From positions 868,001-932,000 of the forward strand of contig NZ_MRYA01000001.1 in the NCBI RefSeq assembly GCF_001921745.1: a stretch of DNA of 64,000 bases, read 5' to 3'. Below the pieces are notes generated by a model. The model searched no databases. It worked only from the letters and a program-made list of their open reading frames with translations, and had not been told where the DNA came from. The translations under genes were made by a program, and so were the position numbers. Positions 52,543-61,372 of this stretch are shown one piece after another (within the stretch, counting starts at the first letter, position 1; each line of letters starts with the position of its first letter). The stretch is from Psychrobacter sp. Cmf 22.2 (GTDB lineage: Bacteria; Pseudomonadota; Gammaproteobacteria; Pseudomonadales; Moraxellaceae).

Positions 52543-52631
52543 AATCTATCTGAGCATATAGACTCTATATAGTAAAACTAAAGTGACAATCAAGCGATAT
52601 CTAACCGTATATCAAAATTAAGGATGTTATT

Positions 52632-52979
52632 ATGGCAATGCCAGGACGTGGCGGTATTATTACCTGTCATATTGAAGATGTCGAAAAACTATATGCCAGC
52701 TATTTATCTTTTGTAGATAATGGTGCCCTGTTTGTACCCACCAATCGTGTCCAGGAGTTGGGTGATGAAGTCTTCATTGCGATTACCTTACCCAATTCTA
52801 GCGAACGCTTACCGATGAATGGCAAAGTGGTTTGGATCAATCATAAAGCACAGGCCAACCGTCCTGCAGGGTTTGCCGTCCAAATCGGTACGGATGTTGC
52901 GGGACAAAAAATAAAACATGAAGTTGAACGCTTACTAGTAGGCAAGATTGATAGCCAGCAAGCGACTTATACTATGTAA
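52632..52979 (+). CDS. pilZ: PilZ-domain protein
   Basis: A 115-aa single PilZ-domain protein of the type IV pilus assembly type. Matches are the N-terminal MAMPGRGGIITCHIEDV, GALFVPTNRVQELGDEVFI and a C-terminal GFAVQIGTD. The classical c-di-GMP RxxxR motif is not evident, as in Pseudomonas PilZ, which does not bind the nucleotide. It follows holB by about 90 bp, the same neighbour as in Pseudomonas. AAGGA lies upstream of the ATG. Confidence 0.88.
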   Translation: MAMPGRGGIITCHIEDVEKLYASYLSFVDNGALFVPTNRVQELGDEVFIAITLPNSSERLPMNGKVVWINHKAQANRPAGFAVQIGTDVAGQKIKHEVERLLVGKIDSQQATYTM

Positions 52980-53066
52980 GATAGACTATAGTGTAAGACA
53001 GACCATAGTAGGTCACATTATATAAGTAAACGTCTTGTCAGTTATTGACTGTGACATTACGAAGGT

Positions 53067-54080
53067 CTAATAACGTGATGGAACGTACATATCGTCTGGA
53101 ATAGGCTCTCGATAATATTCGTCATCGCGTTTACGTTCGGGCAATTCTACTTCCTCGCGCGGCACTTCTTTGTAAGGTATCTGCTCAAGCAAATGAGCAA
53201 TACAATTTAAACGCGCCCGTTTTTTATTGTTGCCCTCAACCACCCACCACGGCGCTTCTGGAATATGAGTACGCTCAAACATAGTCTCCTTGGCTTTGGT
53301 ATAATCTTCCCAACGCCGCCTTGATTGCAAGTCCATTGGCGACAGCTTCCATTGTTTGAGTGGATCATGAATCCGGCTCATAAACCGCGAATGCTGCTCA
53401 TCGTCAGTGATAGAAAACCAATATTTAACCAACCTAATACCAGAACGCACAAGCATACGCTCAAACTCAGGTACAGATTGAAAAAACTCCTCATACTGGG
53501 CATCGGTACAAAACCCCATTACGCGCTCAACACCGACACGGTTATACCAACTTCGATCAAACAACACAATCTCACCAGCTGCTGGTAAGTGCGCCACATA
53601 ACGCTGAAAATACCATTGTGACTGCTCACGCTCAGTTGGTGCGGGCAGAGCAGCAACTCTACAAACGCGTGGGTTAAGACGTTGAGTAATACGCTTTATA
53701 GCACCGCCTTTGCCTGCTGAGTCACGACCTTCAAATATCACGACAATGCGCTCACCGCGATCGACTACCCAATCTTGTAATTTGATCAACTCACGCTGCA
53801 AGCGGACCAGTTCTTGAAAATAAGTACGACGATCAAGCTTTTCTTGCTCTGTCATCTCAAGCCCATCAAAACGAAAATCACGTACATAATCGTCTATTTC
53901 ATTTTCAAGCTCTTCATCATAACCGTCAATTAAATCCTGATGCATCTTACGACGTAGCTCATCATTGAAGACTTCTTTGTCCATGCGTGTAATGAAGTTG
54001 CCTTGTTCAGGTTTGCTTAGCTCGGCATGTTCCTGCGGTGTCAAAGACTTTGGGTCAATTGCCGAGGGAATCTTACTCAT
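53067..54080 (-). CDS. ppk2: Polyphosphate kinase 2 family protein
   Basis: Uses polyphosphate to phosphorylate nucleotides; 337 aa. Walker A is EGRDSAGKGGAIKRI, Walker B is VLFDRSWYNRVGVE, and the lid region is MDLQSRRRWEDYTKAKETMF. WWVVEGNNKKRARLNCI is also typical. An acidic N-terminal segment of about 75 residues precedes the catalytic core. AGGAG lies seven bases before the ATG. It is a single-gene unit; the nucleotide preference (ADP or AMP) cannot be told by eye. Confidence 0.92.
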   Translation of the reverse strand: MSKIPSAIDPKSLTPQEHAELSKPEQGNFITRMDKEVFNDELRRKMHQDLIDGYDEELENEIDDYVRDFRFDGLEMTEQEKLDRRTYFQELVRLQRELIKLQDWVVDRGERIVVIFEGRDSAGKGGAIKRITQRLNPRVCRVAALPAPTEREQSQWYFQRYVAHLPAAGEIVLFDRSWYNRVGVERVMGFCTDAQYEEFFQSVPEFERMLVRSGIRLVKYWFSITDDEQHSRFMSRIHDPLKQWKLSPMDLQSRRRWEDYTKAKETMFERTHIPEAPWWVVEGNNKKRARLNCIAHLLEQIPYKEVPREEVELPERKRDDEYYREPIPDDMYVPSRY

Positions 54081-54250
54081 AGAAAACTCCTAATAACTAT
54101 TCTTATCATTGTATTAATTGTGGTCTTTACTTTAGCATATCTGATGGCGAAGCTATGCGGTGACTGCGTTTTATTATTGTGTGATGCAACCTTGTATTGC
54201 TCATTATCGCGCTAGCAGATTTGTCACTGCATTTAAAAATAAGGAAGCAT

Positions 54251-54286
54251 AAAAAACACCCTCTAACCAATCGATTAAAGAGTGTC
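54251..54286 (-). terminator. Intrinsic terminator of the thiolase gene
   Basis: On the minus strand a 13-bp stem with several wobbles (ACACTCTTTAATC with GGTTAGAGGGTGT) and loop GATT is followed by T6. Confidence 0.7.
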
Positions 54287-54329
54287 AAAAATTCAAAATA
54301 TTTAAGCTATTTGTCTGATAAGCACCAGA

Positions 54330-56048
54330 TTATTTTTCTAGGATACAAGTGACACCTTGACCGCCAGCTGCGCAAATAGAGATAAGCGCACGACCTGAGC
54401 CTTTTTGATCTAGTAGCTTAGCTGCTGTCGCAAGGATACGACCACCAGTTGCTGCAAACGGATGTCCAGCAGCAAGTGATGAACCATTCACATTTAGCTT
54501 ACTACGATCAATAGAGCCCAACGGCGCCTCAAGTCCTAGGCGCTCTTGGCAAAATGTCTCATCTTCCCAAGCGGCAAGGGTCGATAACACTTGTGAAGCA
54601 AAGGCTTCATGAATCTCGTAAAAGTCAAAGTCTTGTAGAGTAAGACCAGCACGCTCAAGCATACGCGGTACTGCATAGGCCGGTGCCATCAATAAACCTT
54701 CTTTATTGCCAGATTTACCGATAAAGTCAACAGCCGCTGTTTCTTGGTGAACGATATAGGCTAAAGGCTTCAGACCATGTGCTTCTGCCCACTCATCATT
54801 GGCTAGCAGTACGCAAGAGGCACCGTCAGTTAGTGGCGTTGAGTTGGCCGCTGTCATGGTTGGGTTGGCGTTCTTTTTACCAAATACTGGTTTCAGCTTG
54901 CCCATCTTTTCAAGAGTAGAGTCTGGACGTAAGTTATTGTCACGAGTCAGACCTTTATATGGCGTGATAAGATCGTCAAAGAAGCCTTCATCGTAGGCGC
55001 GAGCCAAGTTTTTGTGGCTATTAAAGGCCAATTCGTCTTGGTCTTCACGGCTGATATTCCATTCAAGAGCAGTAATCGCTTGGTGTTCACCCATAGACAA
55101 GCCAGTACGTGGCTCACCGTTTTGTGGTGATTCAATTAAGTCTTTTGGGTTCAGACCCATCAGGGCTTGCAAGCGCTGTTTGTTGTTTCTTGCCGCTCCT
55201 AATTTTAAGATGACTTTACGTAGGCCATCGCCAACCGCGAGGGGTGCGTCTGAAGTCGTATCGACACCGCCCGTAATGGCTGAATCGATTACTCCTAAAG
55301 CAATTTTGTTTGCAGAGGCAAATGCAGATTGAAGGCCAGTGCCACAAGCTTGTGAGACATCATAAGTAGGTGTATGCGGGTCTAAAGCGGTATTTAAAGC
55401 AGCTTCACGAGTTAAGTTAAGATCGCGGCTAAGCTTTAAAACAGCGCCAGCGACCACTTCACCCACACGCTCATCTTGCAAGTTATAACGTTCGATAAGA
55501 CCATTAAGTGCAGCGGTTAACATATCGATGTTACTAGCATCAGCATAAGGACCATTTGAGCGAGCAAATGGAATACGATTGCCTCCTAAAATGGCAACGC
55601 GATGTTGGCCTGAGCTTAGTTTGGTAGCGCGGCTCTTTTTAGAGGCAGTATTTGACTTGCTAGTCTTAGCCGCTATTTCATCAGTATTAGTATCAGTACG
55701 ATCATCTGATTTTATGGACTGGCTTTGTGTATCGTCTTTACGTGTCTCGCTCGCTTCAGACTGCGCAGTCGTATCAAATACATTAGTGTCTTCAAGCTCA
55801 CTGAGATCAGACTCATTAACTAAGTCTTCTTTAATTTTTGCTTTTTTCTGTGCCTGATCGTTTTCAGCATTGCCATCAGCATCAACAATATCAGTTGCTT
55901 CTTTTAGCTCAGCGATTGAGTCGTAATGAGCATTGTTCTGTTGGTCATCTTTGTTTGGTTGAGTATCTTTCTGTGTGCTATCCGCCGCTGGAGTGTTACC
56001 TTTAACAACCGTACTCTCGACGATAGGGCTATTTTTTTTGTTACTCAT
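54330..56048 (-). CDS. Acetyl-CoA C-acyltransferase (FadI-like thiolase) with disordered N-terminal extension
   Basis: A 572-aa thiolase. The catalytic part begins near residue 147 (QHRVAILGGNRIPFARS) and has normal length. It carries the acylated Cys (DVSQACGTGLQSA), the His (YEIHEAFASQV) and the second Cys (ISICAAGGQGVTCIL). FadI-type features and the LSMGEHQAITALEWNISRE segment fit an acetyl-CoA C-acyltransferase. The first about 146 residues are unrelated to thiolases. They are rich in Asp, Glu, Asn, Ser, Thr and Lys with no hydrophobic stretch, so they are predicted disordered and not a signal peptide. A normal AAGGA site precedes the first ATG, so translation of the extension is likely. 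It faces the FabG gene divergently. Confidence 0.88.
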   Translation of the reverse strand: MSNKKNSPIVESTVVKGNTPAADSTQKDTQPNKDDQQNNAHYDSIAELKEATDIVDADGNAENDQAQKKAKIKEDLVNESDLSELEDTNVFDTTAQSEASETRKDDTQSQSIKSDDRTDTNTDEIAAKTSKSNTASKKSRATKLSSGQHRVAILGGNRIPFARSNGPYADASNIDMLTAALNGLIERYNLQDERVGEVVAGAVLKLSRDLNLTREAALNTALDPHTPTYDVSQACGTGLQSAFASANKIALGVIDSAITGGVDTTSDAPLAVGDGLRKVILKLGAARNNKQRLQALMGLNPKDLIESPQNGEPRTGLSMGEHQAITALEWNISREDQDELAFNSHKNLARAYDEGFFDDLITPYKGLTRDNNLRPDSTLEKMGKLKPVFGKKNANPTMTAANSTPLTDGASCVLLANDEWAEAHGLKPLAYIVHQETAAVDFIGKSGNKEGLLMAPAYAVPRMLERAGLTLQDFDFYEIHEAFASQVLSTLAAWEDETFCQERLGLEAPLGSIDRSKLNVNGSSLAAGHPFAATGGRILATAAKLLDQKGSGRALISICAAGGQGVTCILEK

Positions 56049-56598
56049 AAAGTTATCCTTAAAACGAGTGAATGTAGCAAATGATAAGGTAATAAAATAT
56101 CGTGATAAACAAATTAGGTCATCAATATATAAGATGTTAGCCGTTTATCGTAATAATTTTTACCCTGTTATTGTATGTCTTTAGCAAGTCTGGTAACAGA
56201 GGCTCAGATTTACGTAAATGACAAATACATAGACTGAGCAGTATTGCTTATTAGTATTTGCCTAACTAGGCATCTGATAATATATTGTTATCAGTATTTG
56301 ATTGAGTCATAACTTCTAGGTTTTATTTTAGCATATAAGTTTATTTTTCAAAGAAAGAGAAAGTAACTGCTGCGTTTGTAGGTCCGTCCGCTTATCCATG
56401 TTTATACCGTTGACTTTTGGACTTGTTTAGCTTAGGCGTGTATAGTTGTGTCAACTTTGAATTCACTTACTAAAGTCTCATTATTATTATCCGTGTTTGC
56501 GGAGATAATAAGCTTTTATAGTAAGGACGTTAAGATTAATGGACCCATCCGTTTTCATTCATTATTTATTGTTCTAATTTTAGATACAGGAGTATTTT
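56049..56598. promoter_or_regulatory. Divergent thiolase-FabG intergenic region with an inverted repeat
   Basis: 550 bases without a convincing reading frame. The inverted repeat TTATTATC (56484-56491) and GATAATAA (56504-56511) lies about 90 bases upstream of the FabG start and could bind a regulator. Promoters for both genes should be here but were not located. Confidence 0.4.
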
Positions 56599-57999
56599 AT
56601 GTCAGACCGTTATGGTGATTTTGTTCAATCCTCGATTGGTAAAAAAGTGGCTAAAAACTTAGGTCTACCGTTACCAGTAAGTCTCGATCGTTTTGAGAGT
56701 GGTCAACGTCTTGTACGCGGTAGTGTGCTCGTTGGCTCAGCCGCTGGTGATGACAAGCGTGTTAGTGAGTCTATCGCTCGTATCTTGTCAGAGTTGCATG
56801 CTGAAGTGTTTGTTAATAGCAGAGACAGTATCAAAGATGCGCTTGCTGATGCAAACGTAGAAGCAAAAGCCAATACGGGCAGTGAAGATAATTTTAAGGT
56901 ATTATTGTTTGATGCCAGCAATATCAGTAATGCAGATGAGCTCAAGCAAGTTTATGAGTTCTTTCATTTTGTAGCACGCCGCGTAGAGAAGTCAGGGCGC
57001 GTCATTATTATTGGTCGTCCACCTGAAGAAATCATCGATGTAGAGACAGCATTAGCCCAGCGTGCGCTCGAAGGTTTTGTTAAGTCGGTTGGTAAAGAGC
57101 TTAAACGCGGTATTACCGCTCAACTGATTTACGTTGCTGAAAACTCTGAAAGCAATCTGGATTCAACATTGCGCTTCTTTACCTCAGCGCGTTCAGCTTA
57201 TGTCTCAGGTCAAGTAGTACGTGTGAGCATGGGTGATGCGGTTGAAGTCGATTGGACACAGCCGTTGGGTGGTAAGACCATGCTGGTTACGGGTGCGAGT
57301 CGCGGTATTGGTGAAGCGATCGCTCGCGTATTGGCTCGTGAGGGTGCGCATGTCATCTGCTTAGATGTACCACAGCAACAAGCTGATTTACAAAAGGTTG
57401 CAAGTGAGATTAGTGGATCGACTTTGATGGTTGATATCACCAGTGATGACGCTGGCGAGCAAATCGCTGAAGCTGCCAAAAAGCGTGGCGGTCTAGATTC
57501 TATCATTCATAATGCAGGGGTAACTCGTGATAAAACACTTGCCAAAATGGATGAAAAAAAGTGGGATATGGTCATCAATATCAATCTTACTAGTATCGCT
57601 AGGTTGAATCGTTATTTACTTGATAATGATGTACTAAAAGAAAATGCGCGCATTGTCTGTGTGTCTTCAATCTCAGGCATCGCAGGTAATCTCGGTCAGA
57701 CCAACTATGCTACCTCCAAAGCTGGTGTCATTGGACTGGTAAATGCAACTGCTAAACAATTGACAGAAAATAACAAAGGCATGACGATTAATGCGGTCGC
57801 TCCAGGCTTCATTGAGACTCAGATGACCGAAGCAATCCCATTTGCTATTCGTGAAGCAGGTCGCCGTATGAACTCAATGAGTCAAGGTGGATTACCAGTC
57901 GATGTGGCTGAAACGATTGCATGGCTTGCCTCTCCTGCATCAGGTGGCTTAAACGGCAATATCGTACGTGTCTGTGGTCAAAGCTTGTTAGGTGCATAG
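56599..57999 (+). CDS. 3-oxoacyl-ACP reductase, high-molecular-weight FabG type
   Basis: NAD(P)H-dependent reductase of 466 aa. An N-terminal flavodoxin-like domain without a nucleotide motif (about residues 1-205) precedes a standard short-chain dehydrogenase domain (about 220-466). Visible motifs are the cofactor-binding GASRGIGEAIARVLA, the structural NAG (IIHNAGVTRDK) and the catalytic Ser-Tyr-Lys (SSISGIAGNLGQTNYATSKAG). This two-domain layout matches HMwFabG/FabG4, which acts on longer acyl-CoA or acyl-ACP. AGGAG precedes the ATG. It is divergent from the thiolase and upstream of the MaoC gene, so the three probably serve one acyl-CoA pathway. Confidence 0.92.
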   Translation: MSDRYGDFVQSSIGKKVAKNLGLPLPVSLDRFESGQRLVRGSVLVGSAAGDDKRVSESIARILSELHAEVFVNSRDSIKDALADANVEAKANTGSEDNFKVLLFDASNISNADELKQVYEFFHFVARRVEKSGRVIIIGRPPEEIIDVETALAQRALEGFVKSVGKELKRGITAQLIYVAENSESNLDSTLRFFTSARSAYVSGQVVRVSMGDAVEVDWTQPLGGKTMLVTGASRGIGEAIARVLAREGAHVICLDVPQQQADLQKVASEISGSTLMVDITSDDAGEQIAEAAKKRGGLDSIIHNAGVTRDKTLAKMDEKKWDMVININLTSIARLNRYLLDNDVLKENARIVCVSSISGIAGNLGQTNYATSKAGVIGLVNATAKQLTENNKGMTINAVAPGFIETQMTEAIPFAIREAGRRMNSMSQGGLPVDVAETIAWLASPASGGLNGNIVRVCGQSLLGA

Positions 58000-58352
58000 T
58001 ATTTATATGCACAACAGGTGTTTATCGTACTTAGAGATATAAATATATTGATGACTTTCTAAGTCGATGATATTACTAGTGATTTATTGTATACATCATT
58101 GTTACTTACGACAAATTTGCTAACTTATTGTAATAAAGCTGCCTATAGGTGGCTTTTTTATGTTAAAACCACAAGGCTTATAAGGTAAATTAAAAGTATT
58201 GTTTTTGATGGATATTTTTATATATGTCTTTAGTTTTGCTTATTTAGTAACTTTTTAGTTCTGTATTTTTGGGTTAAGATGTTGCAAAATAAGCGACTAA
58301 ATAGCCAATGGATGTGCTAAAAATTCGCTTAAGCCTCAATCAGGATAGATTT
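58000..58352. other. FabG-MaoC intergenic region with terminator
   Basis: A hairpin (AGCTGCC with GGTGGCT, loop TATA) followed by T6 lies at 58136-58159, 135 bases after FabG. The MaoC gene is therefore likely transcribed from its own promoter in the remaining AT-rich 190 bases. No reading frame with a start signal was seen. Confidence 0.6.
58136..58159 (+). terminator. Intrinsic terminator after the FabG gene
   Basis: A 7-bp stem with two wobbles, loop TATA, then T6. Confidence 0.75.
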
Positions 58353-59267
58353 ATGTCAGATAAACACTATGATGCGTTGCCAAAAGCGCATACCACTTAC
58401 GCTAATATCATAAAGAGCCTGTTGCCTATTGGTGACAACGCAAAAGTTGGCAAAGATGAGCTGCCGCAAGCGACCTACTATGTGGATGATCTGCACATCG
58501 ATCAAAGTAATTTAGAAGATTACCGTAATATTTGCGGTTTTGCTGATGATGGAAAAATTCCAGTTACTTACTTTGCAGTACTCTCCCAAGCCTTACAAAT
58601 GAACATGATGGTTAAAGAGCCGTTTCCTTTTGCGATGTTAGGGCTGGTGCATGTAGATAATAAGGTCACGCAGTATCGTCCTGTAGGCGAACGTGAGACA
58701 GTGGCTATGTCAGTGTCATTCGATAACTTACGTGACCATGCGCAGGGTCAACAGTTTGACTTTGTGACTACGGTCAAATCACAAGACGATGTCGTTTGGG
58801 AAGGGGTCTCGACTTATCTAGCCCGTGGTAAAAAACCCGACAGTAATGCAATTAGTAAAAACAAGCCGCGCGCGGTAACTGTTAAACCAATGGTCGATGA
58901 AGAAGGTACCCATGCGGTCTTTGAAGTGCCAGAAGATATCGGACGTCGTTACGCCTTTATATCTGGGGACTTTAATCTTATTCATTTACATCCTTTGTCG
59001 GCACGAGCTTTTGGATTTCCTAAAGCTATTGCTCATGGAATGTGGTCTAAGGCCAAATGTTTGGCAATGATGGGCGAATTACCTGATGCCTATACTGTTG
59101 AGGTATCATTCAAGCTACCTATCTTTTTGCCATCTGAGGTGGAGCTTATTGCCGAATCGGTGGCCAAGCTTGATACTACTAACGATCATTGTAACTTTGG
59201 CTTATATAGTGCCAAAAATGACAAGCCGCATCTTGCTGGTGTGGTGAAGCTAAATGAAACAGAGTAA
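58353..59267 (+). CDS. MaoC-family (R)-specific enoyl-CoA hydratase/dehydratase
   Basis: A 304-aa double hot-dog protein. The ATG at 58353, with AGGAT upstream, is preferred over one 45 bases earlier. The C-terminal hot-dog carries the hydratase-2 motif: YAFISGDFNLIHLHPLSARAFGF followed by AIAHGMWSKAKCLA, with catalytic Asp and His. The N-terminal half (about residues 1-150) is a degenerate hot-dog. With the upstream FabG-type reductase and the divergent thiolase it supplies the hydration/dehydration step of an acyl-CoA or acyl-ACP cycle. Confidence 0.87.
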   Translation: MSDKHYDALPKAHTTYANIIKSLLPIGDNAKVGKDELPQATYYVDDLHIDQSNLEDYRNICGFADDGKIPVTYFAVLSQALQMNMMVKEPFPFAMLGLVHVDNKVTQYRPVGERETVAMSVSFDNLRDHAQGQQFDFVTTVKSQDDVVWEGVSTYLARGKKPDSNAISKNKPRAVTVKPMVDEEGTHAVFEVPEDIGRRYAFISGDFNLIHLHPLSARAFGFPKAIAHGMWSKAKCLAMMGELPDAYTVEVSFKLPIFLPSEVELIAESVAKLDTTNDHCNFGLYSAKNDKPHLAGVVKLNETE

Positions 59268-59312
59268 GCAGTAAAAGCTTGTTTTTAACCTTTGTATTCA
59301 ACTAACATATAT

Positions 59313-59834
59313 ATGACTATGACTTTAAATATAGACGCCCAATCTTCCACCGATGTAGATGCTGCTCCAGCATCAGTAGCTGATAATGGTATTAATCTCT
59401 CAAAGGTACTTGAGCCTTATTTTCGCCCTGACGAACAGACAATCGTTTGCGGTGCACTTGATGAATCCAGAGTAAAAGCTCTCGCCAATGCTGGGGTTGA
59501 GCTTGTCATTAACTTGCAGCCTGATGATGAACTTAGTTTTGATGAAGCAGAGGCAGTAACGCGCGCTGGCATGTATTATGAACAGCTACCTATAAGTGGC
59601 GCTCAAGATTTAAAGCAGCTTAACATCTTAGCGTTTGATAACATACTACGTCAGTATCATGGCAAAAAAACCGCATTGCATTGCGGGTCGGGAAATAGAG
59701 CAGGGGCAGCAATTGCCTTGCGTGCTGGCTGGTTACGTGGGCGTAAGATGGATACGGCTATGGCGCGAGGTCGCAGTCATGGATTGGCTGGTCTTGAGCA
59801 AGAAGTACATAACCGCCTACTAGTGCCGCGTTAA
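59313..59834 (+). CDS. DUF442/BLH-type phosphatase-like protein
   Basis: 173 aa from the ATG at 59313; a second ATG six bases on is equal, and a TTG at 59292 is unlikely. No ribosome binding site is visible. The core resembles cysteine phosphatases of the beta-lactamase-hydrolase-like (DUF442) type: FRPDEQTIVCGALDESRVKAL, VELVINLQPDDE, YYEQLPISG and the loop TALHCGSGNRAG. The loop has a Cys-x4-Arg spacing rather than the classical Cys-x5-Arg, as is usual for this family. It lies 45 bp after the MaoC gene. The substrate is unknown. Confidence 0.75.
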   Translation: MTMTLNIDAQSSTDVDAAPASVADNGINLSKVLEPYFRPDEQTIVCGALDESRVKALANAGVELVINLQPDDELSFDEAEAVTRAGMYYEQLPISGAQDLKQLNILAFDNILRQYHGKKTALHCGSGNRAGAAIALRAGWLRGRKMDTAMARGRSHGLAGLEQEVHNRLLVPR

Positions 59835-59865
59835 TGTGTTAGTAGGGTTAGAAGTGTGTTTTTAG

Positions 59866-59892
59866 AAGGCGACCAGTGGGTGGCCTTTTTTA
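59866..59892 (+). terminator. Intrinsic terminator
   Basis: A stem AAGGC-ACC pairing with GGT-GGCCTT, interrupted by one bulge, then T6. It closes the MaoC-DUF442 unit. Confidence 0.7.
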
Positions 59893-59958
59893 TTGTTGTC
59901 TGATAAAACTATCTATCATCAAAAACCAAGTGATAATCAATAAGTGAGTGAAACGACA

Positions 59959-61344
59959 ATGCAAGATACTACTAACAACTATGATCGAAGCGGTAGGATT
60001 GATACCAAAATACAGCAGCGCCTGCAACAATTGCTAACCGATCTACAGCTAGATGATGCCCCAGCAGGTGGATCACTGATCGTTTATCAAGCTGGCAAGT
60101 GTATTGCGCAGGCCAGCGTCGGTATGGCACAACCTGATATCTTATGGCAACCGGAAACTCTATCCCTAAATTTTTCAACAGGCAAAGGGATATTAGCAAC
60201 GTTGGTTCATGTCTTAGTGTCACAAAAACTACTGAATTATGATACACCAATTGCCAACTATTGGCCTAAGTTTGCCTCTAATGACAAAGCTGATATCACT
60301 TTACGCTCATTAATGTCGCATCAAGCCAATTTGTTTTCGATCAACAGTATTGATGCTGATAGCGAAACCTTGCTCGACTGGGACAGTATGCTTGCTAAGG
60401 TCGCTGCAATGCCCATAACTTTGCCTGAGGATGCAACGCGATATGACAGTGCTTATAGTGCGCTGGTTTATGGCTGGATATTAGGAGGTGTTATAGAAGC
60501 GGTCACCGATATGACGTTGGCCGAAGCGTTACGTCATTATCTAACGGAGCCGCTAGGTATCACTAGTAGTTGCTATTTTGGTGTACCAAGCGATAAAGCA
60601 GATAAAGTGGCTATATTGGTAAAAGATTTTAAAACCCTTAAGCAAGATCATAGTGTAGAGCGTCCCCAGCTTCGTTCTCGTCGAAATAAGCCTGTATTAA
60701 AACCTGACTCTAAAAATACATTGCGTACCTATGCAAATCTGTCAATTTATAAATGCTGGAAGCAACATGCTATAAAACTTCAAACAACTAAAGAATATAG
60801 TAATGACGAAAGTATAGATGAATTGTCGATCTTAGATACCGCTCAGATCAACCGCTTATACCTTAATACAAGTCAGTTAAACTTAAAAAACTATAAGGCT
60901 GCACTCATACCGGCCAACAAGCAACCTATAGAGTACTATAATCGTCAAACGCTGCAGGCAGTTATTCCAGCCGCAAATGGTGTGGCTTCAGCCAAAGCCT
61001 TAGCGACCATCTATGCTATGTTGGCAAACGGTGGTAAATGGCAAGGGCAAACTCTAATCGATGAAGCAACATTCGAGCAGCTATCTACTCCGCAAGTCAC
61101 AGGGATGGATGCAGTAATGCCTGCTCACATGCATTGGCGCTTGGGTTATCATCGTCTGTTTAGCGTTTGTGCTAATACTGAAGCGGGTTTTGGACACATG
61201 GGCTACAACGGCTCAGTCGCTTGGTGTGATCCTACTCGGCAGCTGTCTTTCGCTTTTGTACACAACTTTGATGTAACTATGCTAAATGATGTCCGCCAGT
61301 TTGCACTGACGGAAGCGGTATTAGATTTAATCAATACAGATTGA
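59959..61344 (+). CDS. Serine hydrolase of the class C beta-lactamase/esterase type
   Basis: A 461-aa penicillin-binding-protein-like serine hydrolase. The ATG at 59959 has GTGAG ten bases upstream; a GTG at 59944 lacks a site. The catalytic S-x-x-K motif is NFSTGKGILATLVHVL (about residue 68), and the Tyr motif is RYDSAYSALVYGWILGG (Y-S-A in place of Y-x-N). A His-Gly-like C-terminal motif is GFGHMGYNGSVAWCD. There is no signal peptide, so it is a cytoplasmic esterase or lipase rather than a beta-lactamase. A basic, variable insert (about residues 228-320) separates the two halves. Confidence 0.82.
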   Translation: MQDTTNNYDRSGRIDTKIQQRLQQLLTDLQLDDAPAGGSLIVYQAGKCIAQASVGMAQPDILWQPETLSLNFSTGKGILATLVHVLVSQKLLNYDTPIANYWPKFASNDKADITLRSLMSHQANLFSINSIDADSETLLDWDSMLAKVAAMPITLPEDATRYDSAYSALVYGWILGGVIEAVTDMTLAEALRHYLTEPLGITSSCYFGVPSDKADKVAILVKDFKTLKQDHSVERPQLRSRRNKPVLKPDSKNTLRTYANLSIYKCWKQHAIKLQTTKEYSNDESIDELSILDTAQINRLYLNTSQLNLKNYKAALIPANKQPIEYYNRQTLQAVIPAANGVASAKALATIYAMLANGGKWQGQTLIDEATFEQLSTPQVTGMDAVMPAHMHWRLGYHRLFSVCANTEAGFGHMGYNGSVAWCDPTRQLSFAFVHNFDVTMLNDVRQFALTEAVLDLINTD

Positions 61345-61372
61345 GCATACGAATTAAGATTACAAACTTGAA

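Noticed and set aside
59959..61344. Serine hydrolase considered as an AmpC beta-lactamase
   Set aside because: No signal peptide, the Tyr motif reads Y-S-A and not Y-x-N, and a large insert is present; an esterase-type role is likelier.
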